From: Bacillota bacterium
GTDB taxonomy: Bacteria; Bacillota; Negativicutes; Sporomusales; Sporomusaceae
DNA: 19,245 bases
Direction: 5' to 3'
NCBI GenBank assembly: GCA_023388195.1
Contig: JAEWGR010000186.1
Location: 1-19,245, forward strand
The notes under the pieces were generated by a model. The model was not told where the DNA came from, made no database searches, and was given only the letters and a program-made list of their open reading frames with translations. Below are positions 1 through 7,989 of this stretch, in pieces. Position 1 is the first letter of the stretch. Each line of letters begins with the position of its first letter. Made by a program: the position numbers and the translations under genes.

Positions 1-885
1 GACAAATGGAAACGTATTGTTCTGCCCTGGCTTGGCGGCGTACTATTCATTGCCCCCTTTATTGCCTACAGCACCCTGCTTAGCCGGATGGATACGCCGC
101 CTAATTACTTCTCCTTCTGGCGAAATGACTTTTTCGGCCCCTATTACCAGCAGGCCCATTACTGGTTCCTCGGCATTCTGACCTTGTTTTTTTTACTGCT
201 CACACTTCTCTACCGGTTGAATCCGGCCTGCCTTAACCGGTCAACCCGAAAATCCACTCCGGCCGCCTGGTTTTTTCCGGCCTTTGCCCTGCTGACCGCA
301 GCGGCTTTCTTTGGTGCCAATTTATTCTTCTGGAATGACGCCTGGGTAAATGCGAAATATATATTTGTATTCCAGCCGGTCAGAATTTTGCTGCTGGTTT
401 GCTATTTTGGCCTGGGGGTTTATGCCTGGAAACACGCCTGGTTTACCCCGGGCGGTTACAAGCCCCGCCTGCTGCCCTGGGCTGTCGCGGCCGTGATTAT
501 GCTAATTGTATTTTTGTTTTACCGGATAACCTTTACACTCATGCCAGATGTTCCCCTACTGTCTAAGGCAGGCCATGCCCTGACCCACGCCACCTTTTCC
601 CTCACGGCCACCCTGGCCCTGACAGCGGTATTTCAAAACTACATCGACAGCAAGTCCTACCTGTGGCGCCGGCTGGCTGCCAATTCTTACACTATTTACT
701 TTATCCACCAGTGTGTAATCATCCCTATTGCTTACAGCGTACAAAAGCTGGACATCAACGTCTGGCTGAAATACAGCACCGTATCTGTTATTACACTAAT
801 CCTGTGTTTCCTGATTGCCGAATATATCATTAACCCGGTCTTAGCCTTAGGGAGACAGACCAGGGCTACAACCCTCCATCCCTAA
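1..885 (+). CDS. Acyltransferase-3 family membrane protein, 5' end outside window
   Basis: The reading frame is open from base 1 (codon 1 is Asp) to TAA at 883-885, so the gene begins before the window and only about 294 C-terminal residues are seen. They form a series of hydrophobic membrane helices. The phrase YYQQAHYWFLGIL (about residues 48-60 of the visible part) and the late LAANSYTIYFIHQ segment are typical of acyltransferase-3 (OafA/OpgC-like) integral membrane enzymes. These transfer acyl groups from the cytoplasmic side to sugars or glycans of the envelope. The catalytic His/Arg region of the family lies near the N-terminus and is not visible, so activity and substrate cannot be judged. 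A methionine at base 88 is internal and should not be taken as the start. The next gene starts 141 bases downstream and is unrelated. The family call is fairly sure; the substrate is unknown. Confidence 0.8.
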   Translation, partial: DKWKRIVLPWLGGVLFIAPFIAYSTLLSRMDTPPNYFSFWRNDFFGPYYQQAHYWFLGILTLFFLLLTLLYRLNPACLNRSTRKSTPAAWFFPAFALLTAAAFFGANLFFWNDAWVNAKYIFVFQPVRILLLVCYFGLGVYAWKHAWFTPGGYKPRLLPWAVAAVIMLIVFLFYRITFTLMPDVPLLSKAGHALTHATFSLTATLALTAVFQNYIDSKSYLWRRLAANSYTIYFIHQCVIIPIAYSVQKLDINVWLKYSTVSVITLILCFLIAEYIINPVLALGRQTRATTLHP

Positions 886-904
886 GCAATATGCCTAAAA
901 ATAG

Positions 905-929
905 CCCTCGGCCAAGATACGGCGGAGGG
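905..929 (+). terminator. Possible weak terminator hairpin after the acyltransferase gene
   Basis: CCCTCGGCC (905-913) and GGCGGAGGG (921-929) form a nine-position stem with one mismatch and a 7-base loop. It lies 20 bases after the acyltransferase stop. The downstream sequence is only mildly T-rich (TTATTACTCT), so termination would be inefficient. Confidence 0.3.
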
Positions 930-1026
930 TTATTACTCTCCCTTCCAGAATTTAAAAACAGGATTTACGGCAGCAAGGTCGAATCCCTATTAAAACCAAA
1001 TTTGTTAGATAACTGGGGGACTGGTG

Positions 1027-2079
1027 ATGACGTTTTATCTCCGCCGGATCACAGGCCTCCTGATCTGTTTTGTCATTATGATCAATCTGTACGGCTTGCC
1101 ACTGGCAGCAGCCGCGATCATCAGCACAAATCAGGAGATATCAATCGGCGCAAACGTAGCCGAACAACTGGAAAAGAAATTCGGGCTGGTTGACGATGCC
1201 GCCCTGCAGGAACGGGTAACCAGGATTGGCAACAGGCTGGTTGCGGTATCAGACCGTAAGGATCTTACATATTCCTTTAAAGTACTTAACTCTAAAGACG
1301 TGAATGCACTGGCGGCACCGGGAGGATTTGTTTACATATATAAAGGACTGGTAGATTATATGCCCTCCGATGAAGAGCTGGCCGGGGTCATTGGCCATGA
1401 AATAGGCCATATCGTCAGACGTCACAGTGTAAAGCAAATTGAAAAATCGCTCACGTTCAGTGTCTTATTTGGCGTTGCTTTCGGTGACCGCGGGCCGGCG
1501 TTGCAAACCCTTGCCCAGAATGCCATTATGGCCGGTTACAGCCGCAAAGATGAACGGGAAGCTGACCAGCAAGGCTTCAAGCATACTCATCAGGCCGGCT
1601 ATAACCCTTACAGCATGCTGCTCACCCTGCAAAAACTGGATGACCTGCCGGACAAAGGCACCGGACTGTTCTCCTCTCATCCCGATCCGGGAGACCGTGT
1701 GAAACTTGTCCAGAAATATATGAAAGATGCCAGGATTACCCCGCAGGTGGTTACAGACGGCAAAAAAGCCGAAGTGGTCGACAACGGCTGGCGTCTGCCG
1801 GCCTTTACGGTCAGCTTAAACGGGTATAAACCGCTGTACCGAGCTTACTTTACAGCCGGCGCCCTGTATCTGGCTGCAGCCGATCCGGGCTTTCGCAGCA
1901 ACCGGTTTACCGCCACCTACACAGACTCGGGGGCTGTTATCTATTACAAGGATCAAAAAATCACCACTCTCAGTCCGCAGGATGCGGCTGCCCGCGGCCT
2001 GACACTAACTCAGCTGACAAACGAGTTTATCGGCAAGCTGAATGAATGGTCGCCCAAACGCCAACAGGCGGCGGGCTAA
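1027..2079 (+). CDS. Secreted M48-family zinc metalloprotease
   Basis: This protein of about 350 residues has an N-terminal hydrophobic signal segment (about residues 9-30, ending LPLAAAA). It is therefore exported, probably to the periplasm. The zinc-protease motif HEIGH is at about residues 124-128. The downstream DEREADQQG segment supplies the expected third zinc ligand (Glu) of M48 peptidases, and a TGLFSSHPDPGDR segment typical of BepA/YfgC/LoiP-like members follows. Such enzymes degrade misfolded or misassembled envelope proteins. I chose the ATG at 1027 because GGGGGA (1015-1020) lies 6 bases before it; a GTG at 1024 is only 3 bases from that site. The C-terminal third (after about residue 240) is not a TPR domain and I do not recognise it. 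A strong terminator follows, so this gene is probably transcribed alone or with weak read-through from upstream. Confidence 0.9.
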   Translation: MTFYLRRITGLLICFVIMINLYGLPLAAAAIISTNQEISIGANVAEQLEKKFGLVDDAALQERVTRIGNRLVAVSDRKDLTYSFKVLNSKDVNALAAPGGFVYIYKGLVDYMPSDEELAGVIGHEIGHIVRRHSVKQIEKSLTFSVLFGVAFGDRGPALQTLAQNAIMAGYSRKDEREADQQGFKHTHQAGYNPYSMLLTLQKLDDLPDKGTGLFSSHPDPGDRVKLVQKYMKDARITPQVVTDGKKAEVVDNGWRLPAFTVSLNGYKPLYRAYFTAGALYLAAADPGFRSNRFTATYTDSGAVIYYKDQKITTLSPQDAAARGLTLTQLTNEFIGKLNEWSPKRQQAAG

Positions 2080-2107
2080 CAAATTTATAATAGTTGCTAA
2101 TACCACC

Positions 2108-2152
2108 AGAGCCATTCCGGTTATCGATTTGAACCGGAATGGCTCTTTTTTT
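2108..2152 (+). terminator. Strong rho-independent terminator of the M48 gene
   Basis: A perfect 15-base stem pairs 2108-2122 (AGAGCCATTCCGGTT) with 2132-2146, with a 9-base loop and a run of seven T (2146-2152). It lies 29 bases after the M48 stop codon. Confidence 0.95.
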
Positions 2153-2223
2153 ACATCAGGAATGTTTGGAAAACCCAGGAAAAAACAACACCAATTGGCG
2201 ACACCAGGCGGCGCTAAGGCGGG

Positions 2224-2270
2224 ACTCTTGCCAACATAGTTTTGAAAGTTTAAAACATATCCCCTGTCCT
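2224..2270. repeat. Dispersed ~47-bp imperfect repeat, copy A
   Basis: This segment contains CCAACA, then GTTTTGAAAG, then AAACA and ATCCCC in fixed order and spacing, and matches 15731-15777 with roughly four of five bases identical. It lies between the M48 terminator and the end of the AraC-type gene and codes for nothing. The rest of 2153-2333 has GC-rich inverted segments (for example GCCCC/GGGGC around 2312-2326) without a T tail. I see no gene there. Confidence 0.55.
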
Positions 2271-2333
2271 CTCGTTTTCCCCGGGGCAGGCGGCATTCGC
2301 ATCTGTCAGGCAGCCCCGGTAAGGGGCATAAGG

Positions 2334-3155
2334 TCAGTTGTGGCCGCTGGCCGGGCGCAGGGTGCTGGGACAAAAGCCTGTACGTTTCTTGAATAGCTTA
2401 CTGAAATAATAAGGGTCAGTGTAACCTACGCGGGCTGAAATATCCGTGATGGAGCAGGCGGTGGTGTACAACAGCTCGCGGGCGCGCCGCACCCGGTGCT
2501 CAATCAGATATTCAAGCGGTGCCATGCCGGTATGCTTTTGAAACAAATAGGCAAGTTGTTTGCTGTTTAAGCCATACTTTCTGGCCAATTTAGCCACAGT
2601 GAGCGGTTCCATATACTGATGCTTAATATATTCAACAGCCTGCTCCACCACTTCCCGGCCCGGTTCACTGTGGCGGCTGCCGGCGCAGGTCAGGCTTTCA
2701 TCGAGAATACTCAGAAACAGGGACTGGGCCTGCAACGCCGACAGATTGCCAGGCGTTATGCAAACGTCATGCAGGCGCTGCAGCAAATCATTAATACGCG
2801 GACTGCAGCCCGTATCAAGCTGATAATGGGAAAATGCCTGGGGAAACTCGCTTTTAGCACTGTTGTCTACCCGATAATGAACAACCATATAATTCCAGTC
2901 CAGACTCCCCACAACCTCTTTGTCCACAGATATATTGGGACCGCTGTGAAAAATTTTTCCCGATTCCATCACGTATGGCACCCCGTCAAAAAACATTCTC
3001 GCCCGCCCCCTAAGGGGAAAAATCAAACCCGATACCGGCGGTGTAAACACACCAAAACAGCTGCCTCCCGGCGGCACAATTGCTCTGACCACATCAATGA
3101 TTTGGAATCTGATGCGGCTAAAGTTTCCCGCCAGTTGATTAATATCCACGTGCAT
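2334..3155 (-). CDS. AraC-family transcriptional regulator, probable activator of the uptake operon
   Basis: The 273-residue protein has an N-terminal ligand-binding part of AraC/cupin type (about residues 20-150). The C-terminal 100 residues hold two helix-turn-helix motifs: LTVAKLARKYGLNSKQLAYLF and then SITDISARVGYTDPYYFSKLFKK, the classic AraC/XylS signature. A longer frame runs to 3194, but the ATG at 3155 is preceded six bases upstream by AGGAGGGG, so this is the likely start. The gene is divergent from the TonB receptor/ABC/nitrogenase-like operon. AraC-type proteins beside siderophore operons (YbtA, PchR, Btr types) usually sense the ligand and activate uptake genes, often with their own expression under Fur. 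A Fur-box-like site at 3255-3273, about 100 bases upstream, fits this. The target and ligand are inferred from context. Confidence 0.92.
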   Translation of the reverse strand: MHVDINQLAGNFSRIRFQIIDVVRAIVPPGGSCFGVFTPPVSGLIFPLRGRARMFFDGVPYVMESGKIFHSGPNISVDKEVVGSLDWNYMVVHYRVDNSAKSEFPQAFSHYQLDTGCSPRINDLLQRLHDVCITPGNLSALQAQSLFLSILDESLTCAGSRHSEPGREVVEQAVEYIKHQYMEPLTVAKLARKYGLNSKQLAYLFQKHTGMAPLEYLIEHRVRRARELLYTTACSITDISARVGYTDPYYFSKLFKKRTGFCPSTLRPASGHN

Positions 3156-3161
3156 TTTGAT

Positions 3162-3169
3162 CCCCTCCT
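3162..3169 (-). promoter_or_regulatory. Ribosome binding site that fixes the AraC-type gene start
   Basis: On the minus strand AGGAGGGG ends six bases before ATG (3155-3153). No comparable site precedes the in-frame ATG at 3194, which would add 13 residues. Confidence 0.8.
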
Positions 3170-3214
3170 GCTTACCTGTGGTCCTTCTTGCCATATATAT
3201 ATATCATTTATTTG

Positions 3215-3243
3215 TTGACGGTAACACCTGTAGAATTTATGAT
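3215..3243 (+). promoter_or_regulatory. Candidate sigma-70 promoter directed toward the TonB-receptor operon
   Basis: TTGACG (3215-3220), a 17-base spacer and TATGAT (3238-3243) each match consensus at five of six positions. Transcription would start near 3250, just before the Fur-box-like site, giving a long (~370 base) leader to the receptor gene. The region also contains an (AT)6 run at 3193-3204. Confidence 0.45.
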
Positions 3244-3254
3244 AAATATATTAT

Positions 3255-3273
3255 AATAATGATAATCAATATC
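3255..3273. promoter_or_regulatory. Fur box 1, between the AraC-type gene and the receptor gene
   Basis: The 19-base sequence AATAATGATAATCAATATC matches 17 of 19 positions of the classical Fur consensus GATAATGATAATCATTATC. It lies about 100 bases upstream of the AraC-type start, and just downstream of the candidate plus-strand promoter at 3215-3243. It could repress transcription in either or both directions when iron is plentiful. Confidence 0.75.
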
Positions 3274-3340
3274 ATTTATTATAACTATAGTAATTTTACC
3301 CGTAGATGTCAAACCTTTTGGAATCCGGAATGAGCCTATT

Positions 3341-3437
3341 TTGGCAATATCTCCATTTACGCAAACTTTTTACCTGAAATTTCGCCAATTTATTTACGTC
3401 TTTTACTTGGAATCTCTCCATTCACATCAACTTTTTA
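3341..3437. promoter_or_regulatory. Pair of ~31-bp direct repeats, candidate AraC-type operator
   Basis: TTGGCAATATCTCC... (3341-3372) and TTGGAATCTCTCC... (3407-3437) are direct repeats. They share TTGG-AAT-TCTCCATT-AC-AACTTTTTA, about 26 of 32 positions with one gap, and are spaced 66 bases start to start. A third partial unit, TTGGAATC, is at 3318-3325. AraC-type siderophore regulators bind direct repeats upstream of the promoters they activate. Assigning these to the neighbouring regulator is inference. Confidence 0.5.
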
Positions 3438-3466
3438 ATTTGCTATTCTATAAGCACTAGCTATTT

Positions 3467-3510
3467 GATATTGATACTCACTTTCATAGTCACGCAGGTA
3501 TCCGTATAAA
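3467..3510 (+). promoter_or_regulatory. Fur box 2 overlapping a candidate promoter of the receptor gene
   Basis: GATATTGATACTCACTTTC (3467-3485) matches 15 of 19 positions of the Fur consensus. It overlaps a weak -35 (TTTCAT, 3482-3487) that lies 17 bases before a good -10 (TATAAA, 3505-3510). Fur binding here would cover the -35, a standard repression geometry. The receptor ATG is 112 bases after the -10. Confidence 0.55.
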
Positions 3511-3621
3511 ATAGCACCCCACTTCTTTTGTGCACAGTGTTGGCGTCAGAATGCCTGACCGTCCTGTGGCCGAAAGCAGCTATGCGGCAATTGTATTTCC
3601 ACCCGCAAAGGAGTTGACAGA

Positions 3622-5883
3622 ATGAAGAAAAAATTGTCCCCGGCCAGAAAACGCTTCTTGTACGCCCTGGTCGGCAGCAGCCTGTTCTGGCCCACGCCGG
3701 CAATTATCCATGCCGAAGATACGCCGGCAATCGTCCCGGCTGCCGGCCAGACCGATACCCAAACGGGCGCTGAACCAACTGCCACGCAACGTGAATTTAC
3801 GCTGGCGGGTATTGAAGTAACCGCCGGCCGTCAAACACCTGCACCGGTCTACGCCGGCGGGCAGGTAGCCCGCACCGCCAATCTTGGCATACTGGGCAAC
3901 AGGGACTTTATGGACACACCCTTTAACATTACCAGCTATACCGCCCAGACCCTGGAAGACCAGCAGGCCAATACGCTCTATGATGTACTGATCAACGATC
4001 CGTCCGTCCGCTTCACGACCCCGGTCGGACAGGCTGCAGAATATTACAAAATCCGCGGCCTGGACGTAGCTATGGAACACCTTTATTTTAACGGCATGCC
4101 AGGATTGGCACCCTACTATCGTGTTCCCGTTGAATTTCTGGAACGGGTGGAAGTGCTCAAAGGGCCCGGTTCCCTGCTCTACGGCGGCGTAAACGCCTCG
4201 GTGGGCGGCACGGTCAACCTGGTCCCCAAACGCGCCGGCGAAAAGGATATCACCAGCTTCACGACAAGCTATACCTCTTCGTCCCAATTGGGCGGCCATC
4301 TCGACCTTGGCCGGCGCTTCGGCAAAAACAAAGAATGGGGCATTCGTTTCAATGGCCTGTATGCTGACGGTGACACCGAAACTGACGGCCAGTCCCGGGA
4401 ACGGCGGCTGGGTGCCCTGGGAATAGATTACCGCCAGGACCGCTGGCGGCTGTCCCTGGATGCGTATGGCTCCCAGGACTATTATGAAAACGGCCTTATC
4501 TCCATGTATCAGTTACAAAGCAATCATATTAAAGCGCCTCACGGTTCGACTAATCTGTTTAAAGGCACCGCCGGCGCAATCCGGAATAACGGGCTGCAGT
4601 TTAAAGGCGAATACGACCTGCAGGACAACCTAACCTCCTACTTTGGCTTTGGCCAATCCGCCTCCAGGGCCACCGGCTTCGTCAACGGCAATCATATTTT
4701 GCTTGTTCAAGCCAACGGAACAGCCTATCCCCGCAATCTCTTCAAGCAAAACTTCTGGAACGACGCCACAGCCGCCGAACTGGGACTGCGCGGCGCTTAT
4801 CAGACCGGTTCTGTCAGGCATCAGCTGGTTGTGAGCTCCAGCTTTCTTGCTAATGAGTTTTCGAGCACATTCAACCGTTATGCTGCCACCCCTTACATGA
4901 GCGGTTACCCCATCGGCATTTATGATGACTCCTTCTCCTTCGCCGATTTATTTAACAGCGTTTCCTGGGCAGGCAAAGCCGGCAAGACGGCCACTTCGGA
5001 CCTTGCCAGTTATCTGCTGGCCGATACTCTTTCCTTCCAGGAGGACAAGGTGCAGCTCACCTTGGGCGTACGCCGGCAAAGCGTTACAACGAAGAGTTTC
5101 GATGCCGTCACCGGTGCCCGGATCGCCGAGCATGACGCTGACAAAACGCTGCCGCTGGCCGGTTTTATCGTCAAGCCCTGGGGCGACTCGGTTGCGCTCT
5201 ATGGCAACTATATTGAGGCTCTTTCTCCCGGAGCCGAGGTCGGCGCCACCCTGGGTTATACGAACTCCGGTCAACTAATGGCGCCGTATAGCAGCAAGCA
5301 AAAAGAAATCGGCATCAAGTGGGACAGTGGCAAATTCGCCAATACGCTGTCTATGTTTCATATCAACCGGCCCAATACAATGGTTGTCGTCAACAGTCTG
5401 AATGAAAAAACCCAGACCTATGACGGTGAACAGGAAAGCCGCGGTGTCGAGTGGAACACCTTTGGTGAAATTGGCCAAAACGTACGCCTGTTGGGAGGCA
5501 TTAGCTATCTGCGGGGTGAGATAACCAAAGCAACCGACGCCGCAATCACAGGCAACACCCCGTTTGGCATACCTAAATGGACGATGAACGCCGGTGTTGA
5601 GTGGGACACACCCTGGAATAAGGACCTGACGCTGTCGCTTCGGGCCGTATACACGGACTCCCAGTATATAAACAATGCCAACACCATTAAATTGCCGGGC
5701 TGGGTACGTTATGACCTCGGCGCACGCTATAAAGCCGAAATCAATCACCTCCCGGTCACCTACCGGCTCAGTGTGGAAAACCTCTTTGACAAACAATACT
5801 GGGCAGGTGCTTTCAGCATGGAGGGTTTTGCCACATTAGGCGGCCCCCGCACTGTTAAGCTGTCGGCAACCATGCAGCTCTAA
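3622..5883 (+). CDS. TonB-dependent outer-membrane receptor (siderophore/metallophore type)
   Basis: The 753-residue protein has a Sec signal peptide with a basic start (KKKLSPARKR), a hydrophobic core and a likely cut after IIHA near residue 31. A TonB-box-like EFTLAGIEVTAGR (about residues 54-66) follows. The plug domain spans about residues 97-205, with the family hallmarks YYKIRGLDV, ERVEVLKGPGSLLYG and GGTVNLVPKR. The rest is a beta barrel with a typical late VENLFDKQYW segment. It ends in Leu rather than the common Phe. AAAGGAG lies eight bases before the ATG. It would take an iron chelate or other large metal complex across the outer membrane using TonB-ExbBD energy; those genes are not in the window. 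It heads the operon: the binding-protein gene starts 19 bases after its stop. Upstream Fur-like sites point to iron control. The exact ligand cannot be read from sequence; heme, siderophore, corrinoid or another tetrapyrrole are all possible. Confidence 0.93.
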   Translation: MKKKLSPARKRFLYALVGSSLFWPTPAIIHAEDTPAIVPAAGQTDTQTGAEPTATQREFTLAGIEVTAGRQTPAPVYAGGQVARTANLGILGNRDFMDTPFNITSYTAQTLEDQQANTLYDVLINDPSVRFTTPVGQAAEYYKIRGLDVAMEHLYFNGMPGLAPYYRVPVEFLERVEVLKGPGSLLYGGVNASVGGTVNLVPKRAGEKDITSFTTSYTSSSQLGGHLDLGRRFGKNKEWGIRFNGLYADGDTETDGQSRERRLGALGIDYRQDRWRLSLDAYGSQDYYENGLISMYQLQSNHIKAPHGSTNLFKGTAGAIRNNGLQFKGEYDLQDNLTSYFGFGQSASRATGFVNGNHILLVQANGTAYPRNLFKQNFWNDATAAELGLRGAYQTGSVRHQLVVSSSFLANEFSSTFNRYAATPYMSGYPIGIYDDSFSFADLFNSVSWAGKAGKTATSDLASYLLADTLSFQEDKVQLTLGVRRQSVTTKSFDAVTGARIAEHDADKTLPLAGFIVKPWGDSVALYGNYIEALSPGAEVGATLGYTNSGQLMAPYSSKQKEIGIKWDSGKFANTLSMFHINRPNTMVVVNSLNEKTQTYDGEQESRGVEWNTFGEIGQNVRLLGGISYLRGEITKATDAAITGNTPFGIPKWTMNAGVEWDTPWNKDLTLSLRAVYTDSQYINNANTIKLPGWVRYDLGARYKAEINHLPVTYRLSVENLFDKQYWAGAFSMEGFATLGGPRTVKLSATMQL

Positions 5884-5902
5884 ACAACACGGGAGGAACA
5901 GC

Positions 5903-6871
5903 ATGAAAAAACTAATCGGACTGATCGTCTCGCTGGCGCTGTTGACAGGTCTGCTGGCCGGCTGCGCCGGAGCTCCTGCGAACAATGCAACCACGCCGGC
6001 GGCAGCCAGCGGGGATAAGGCGCTGCAAGCCGCGTGGCCGAGAACGATTACGGACGCAGCCGGCAATAAGGTGGTTTTACAAAAGCCGCCGCAAAGAATA
6101 GCGATTCTTCATTCCTTATATCTGGAATACTTCTTTGCCCTCGGAACACCGCCGGTTGCGTCTATGGGCGCTTCAAGGGGCAATGCCATGAAGGTGCTGA
6201 CGGAATGGGAGACCCTTAAACCCTATGCAGGAACAGCTGACATCATGGATTTAGGCAGCGCCCGCGAGTTGAACTTAGAAGCCATTTTAGCAGCCAACCC
6301 GGATGTTATTGTTACCTTTAAAGGACAAGGTCATTTAGCGGAAATTTACGACCAGCTGGTGCAGATTGCCCCTGTCATCCAAATCGATTTTAACGCGCCC
6401 TGGCAGGACCAGACCTTAGCCTGCGCTGAAATTGTCGGCAAAGAAGCCTTGGCCCGTAATTTTATTAAAGAAACGGAAACAAGCATTGCTGCCGCCAAAG
6501 ATAAACTGAGTAAACACAACAACAAAACAATCGCCGTGTTCCGCACAGATGGAAAATCATTTATCTCCCGCGGTACTAAGGAGTATTACGAAACCTTTGG
6601 AATTACTAAGCCGCCGGGCTATCCGGATGATTATCAAACCCTGTCCCTGGAGGCAGTGGCCGAGATGAATCCCCATTATATTGTGTTTCAGGATTCCACG
6701 CAACCGGCGCAGACATTTGTGCAAGCCCAGGCTGCCTCGGCTGTATGGCAGTCACTGACTGCCGTACAAAACAGACAGGTTTTCTATTTTGACGATTCGT
6801 TAAATACCTTTGGGCCTCTGGCCATGCGGGCAACGGCTGACAGACTGGTACAGATATTGGCCGAGAAATAA
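5903..6871 (+). CDS. ABC importer substrate-binding lipoprotein (FecB/FhuD/BtuF type)
   Basis: The 322-residue protein has a lipoprotein signal peptide with lipobox LLAGC (Cys21), so it would be anchored in the inner membrane facing the periplasm. After a low-complexity Ala/Thr linker, RTITDAAGNKVVLQKPPQRI (about residues 48-67) opens a class III periplasmic-binding fold. The family also shows in LNLEAILAANPDVIV and the C-terminal LAMRATADRLVQIL. This family hands iron-siderophores, heme or cobalamin to FecCD/BtuC permeases. GGGAGGAA lies upstream of ATG, and the gene follows the receptor by 19 bases. A terminator-like hairpin separates it from the permease genes, which may set the binding protein at higher expression than the membrane parts. 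Ligand specificity is not readable. Confidence 0.93.
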   Translation: MKKLIGLIVSLALLTGLLAGCAGAPANNATTPAAASGDKALQAAWPRTITDAAGNKVVLQKPPQRIAILHSLYLEYFFALGTPPVASMGASRGNAMKVLTEWETLKPYAGTADIMDLGSARELNLEAILAANPDVIVTFKGQGHLAEIYDQLVQIAPVIQIDFNAPWQDQTLACAEIVGKEALARNFIKETETSIAAAKDKLSKHNNKTIAVFRTDGKSFISRGTKEYYETFGITKPPGYPDDYQTLSLEAVAEMNPHYIVFQDSTQPAQTFVQAQAASAVWQSLTAVQNRQVFYFDDSLNTFGPLAMRATADRLVQILAEK

Positions 6872-6873
6872 GA

Positions 6874-6918
6874 AAAAAACGGACACAGACTGTTACCAAT
6901 AGCCTGTGCCTGTTTTTT
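6874..6918 (+). terminator. Intra-operon terminator or attenuator between binding protein and permease genes
   Basis: A-rich AAAAAACGGACACAG (6874-6888) pairs imperfectly with CTGTGCCTGTTTTTT (6904-6918), with loop 6889-6903 and a T6 tail. It begins 3 bases after the stop. Read-through would make the receptor and binding protein more abundant than the downstream products. Confidence 0.65.
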
Positions 6919-6945
6919 CTCGTTAACAGGGAAAGGACCACCGCC

Positions 6946-7989
6946 ATGAAACAGACAGTCACACCGGCGCAAACAGCGCAAATAAGTGAAAAAGGCCACC
7001 CGTGGACAACATGGCTCATTATCGTAGCCGGTTCGGGTCTGCTGGCCCTGCTCATGATGTTTTCCGTCACCAAAGGGGCAGCGGAAATTCCGTTCTCCTC
7101 CGTAAGGGAGGCCCTGGTTCGCTTTGACGCGAAAAATACCCAGCATTTAATTATTATTGACCTCCGCCTGCCCCGCGTGCTTGCCAGCGCCTTAGTCGGC
7201 GCGGCCCTGGCCGTAGCGGGAGCCGTCATGCAGGGCGCGACCCGGAATCCCCTGGCCGATTCCGGGCTGATGGGGCTGAATGCCGGTGCGGGTTTTGCCC
7301 TGGCAATCTGCTTTGCCTTCTTTCCCGGCCTGGGCTATATGCAGATCCTCCTGTTCTCCTTTCTGGGCGCGGCCTTAGGCGCGGCCCTGGTCAGCGGCAT
7401 TGCTTCCCTGCGCCGCGGCGGCGCTACCCCCATGCGCCTGGTATTAGCGGGGGCCGCGGTCAGTGCCCTGCTGGCAGCGCTCAGCCAGGGTATCGCCCTG
7501 TACTTCCATGTGGCGCAGGACATGCTGTTCTGGACAACCGGCGCCGTAGCCGCTGCCAACTGGGAGCAAATCAGGATCATGGCACCGTGGATACTGGGTG
7601 CGCTCCTGGGAGCCATCGCCCTGGCCCGCTCCGTCTCCCTGCTGAATCTTGGCCAGGAGGTGGCCAAAGGCCTGGGACTGAACACCGTGGCGGCCAATGG
7701 GCTGTGCTTCCTGATTGTGCTGATACTGGCGGGCGCTTCGGTTGCCGTTGTGGGTTCGGTGGGCTTTGTCGGCCTTATCGTCCCCCATCTGGCGCGGCAT
7801 TTTGTCGGCACCCAATACAGCCGGGTTATTCCGTCCGCGGCCGTGCTGGGCGCACTGCTCATGGTGCTGGCCGATTTAGGGGCCCGGACGCTTAACCCGC
7901 CTTTTGAAACCCCGATCGGCGCACTGACCGGGCTTGTCGGCGTTCCCTTCTTCTTATATCTTGCCCGTAAGCAAAGGATGGGACTATGA
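6946..7989 (+). CDS. FecCD-family ABC importer permease, first subunit
   Basis: The 347-residue, very hydrophobic protein has about nine or ten membrane helices, the size and pattern of FecCD/BtuC/FhuB permeases. Family marks are DLRLPRVLASALVGAALA (about residues 68-85), AGAVMQGATRNPLADSGLMG (about 90-109), and the late GSVGFVGLIVPHLARHFVG segment that contacts the ATPase. GGGAAAGGA precedes the ATG. The stop overlaps the next gene's start in ATGA (7986-7989), so the two permeases are translationally coupled and probably form a heterodimeric channel. It is similar in plan but not identical to the second permease, consistent with old duplication. It would carry the ligand delivered by the lipoprotein at 5903-6871 into the cytoplasm. 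Confidence 0.95.
   Translation: MKQTVTPAQTAQISEKGHPWTTWLIIVAGSGLLALLMMFSVTKGAAEIPFSSVREALVRFDAKNTQHLIIIDLRLPRVLASALVGAALAVAGAVMQGATRNPLADSGLMGLNAGAGFALAICFAFFPGLGYMQILLFSFLGAALGAALVSGIASLRRGGATPMRLVLAGAAVSALLAALSQGIALYFHVAQDMLFWTTGAVAAANWEQIRIMAPWILGALLGAIALARSVSLLNLGQEVAKGLGLNTVAANGLCFLIVLILAGASVAVVGSVGFVGLIVPHLARHFVGTQYSRVIPSAAVLGALLMVLADLGARTLNPPFETPIGALTGLVGVPFFLYLARKQRMGL

Noticed and set aside
88..885. Acyltransferase start at the ATG of base 88
   Set aside because: The frame is open upstream to base 1 with membrane-protein sequence continuous with the family, so the gene is cut by the window edge.
3193..3204. (AT)6 run as a phase-variable repeat
   Set aside because: Short, outside any coding sequence and not in a promoter spacer; nothing supports switching.
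2619..3218. 199-residue plus-strand open frame
   Set aside because: It lies opposite the AraC-type gene, has no ribosome binding site, and its protein shows no family features; an antisense shadow.
3580..4299. 239-residue minus-strand open frame
   Set aside because: It is antisense to the signal and plug region of the TonB receptor, whose coding is certain.
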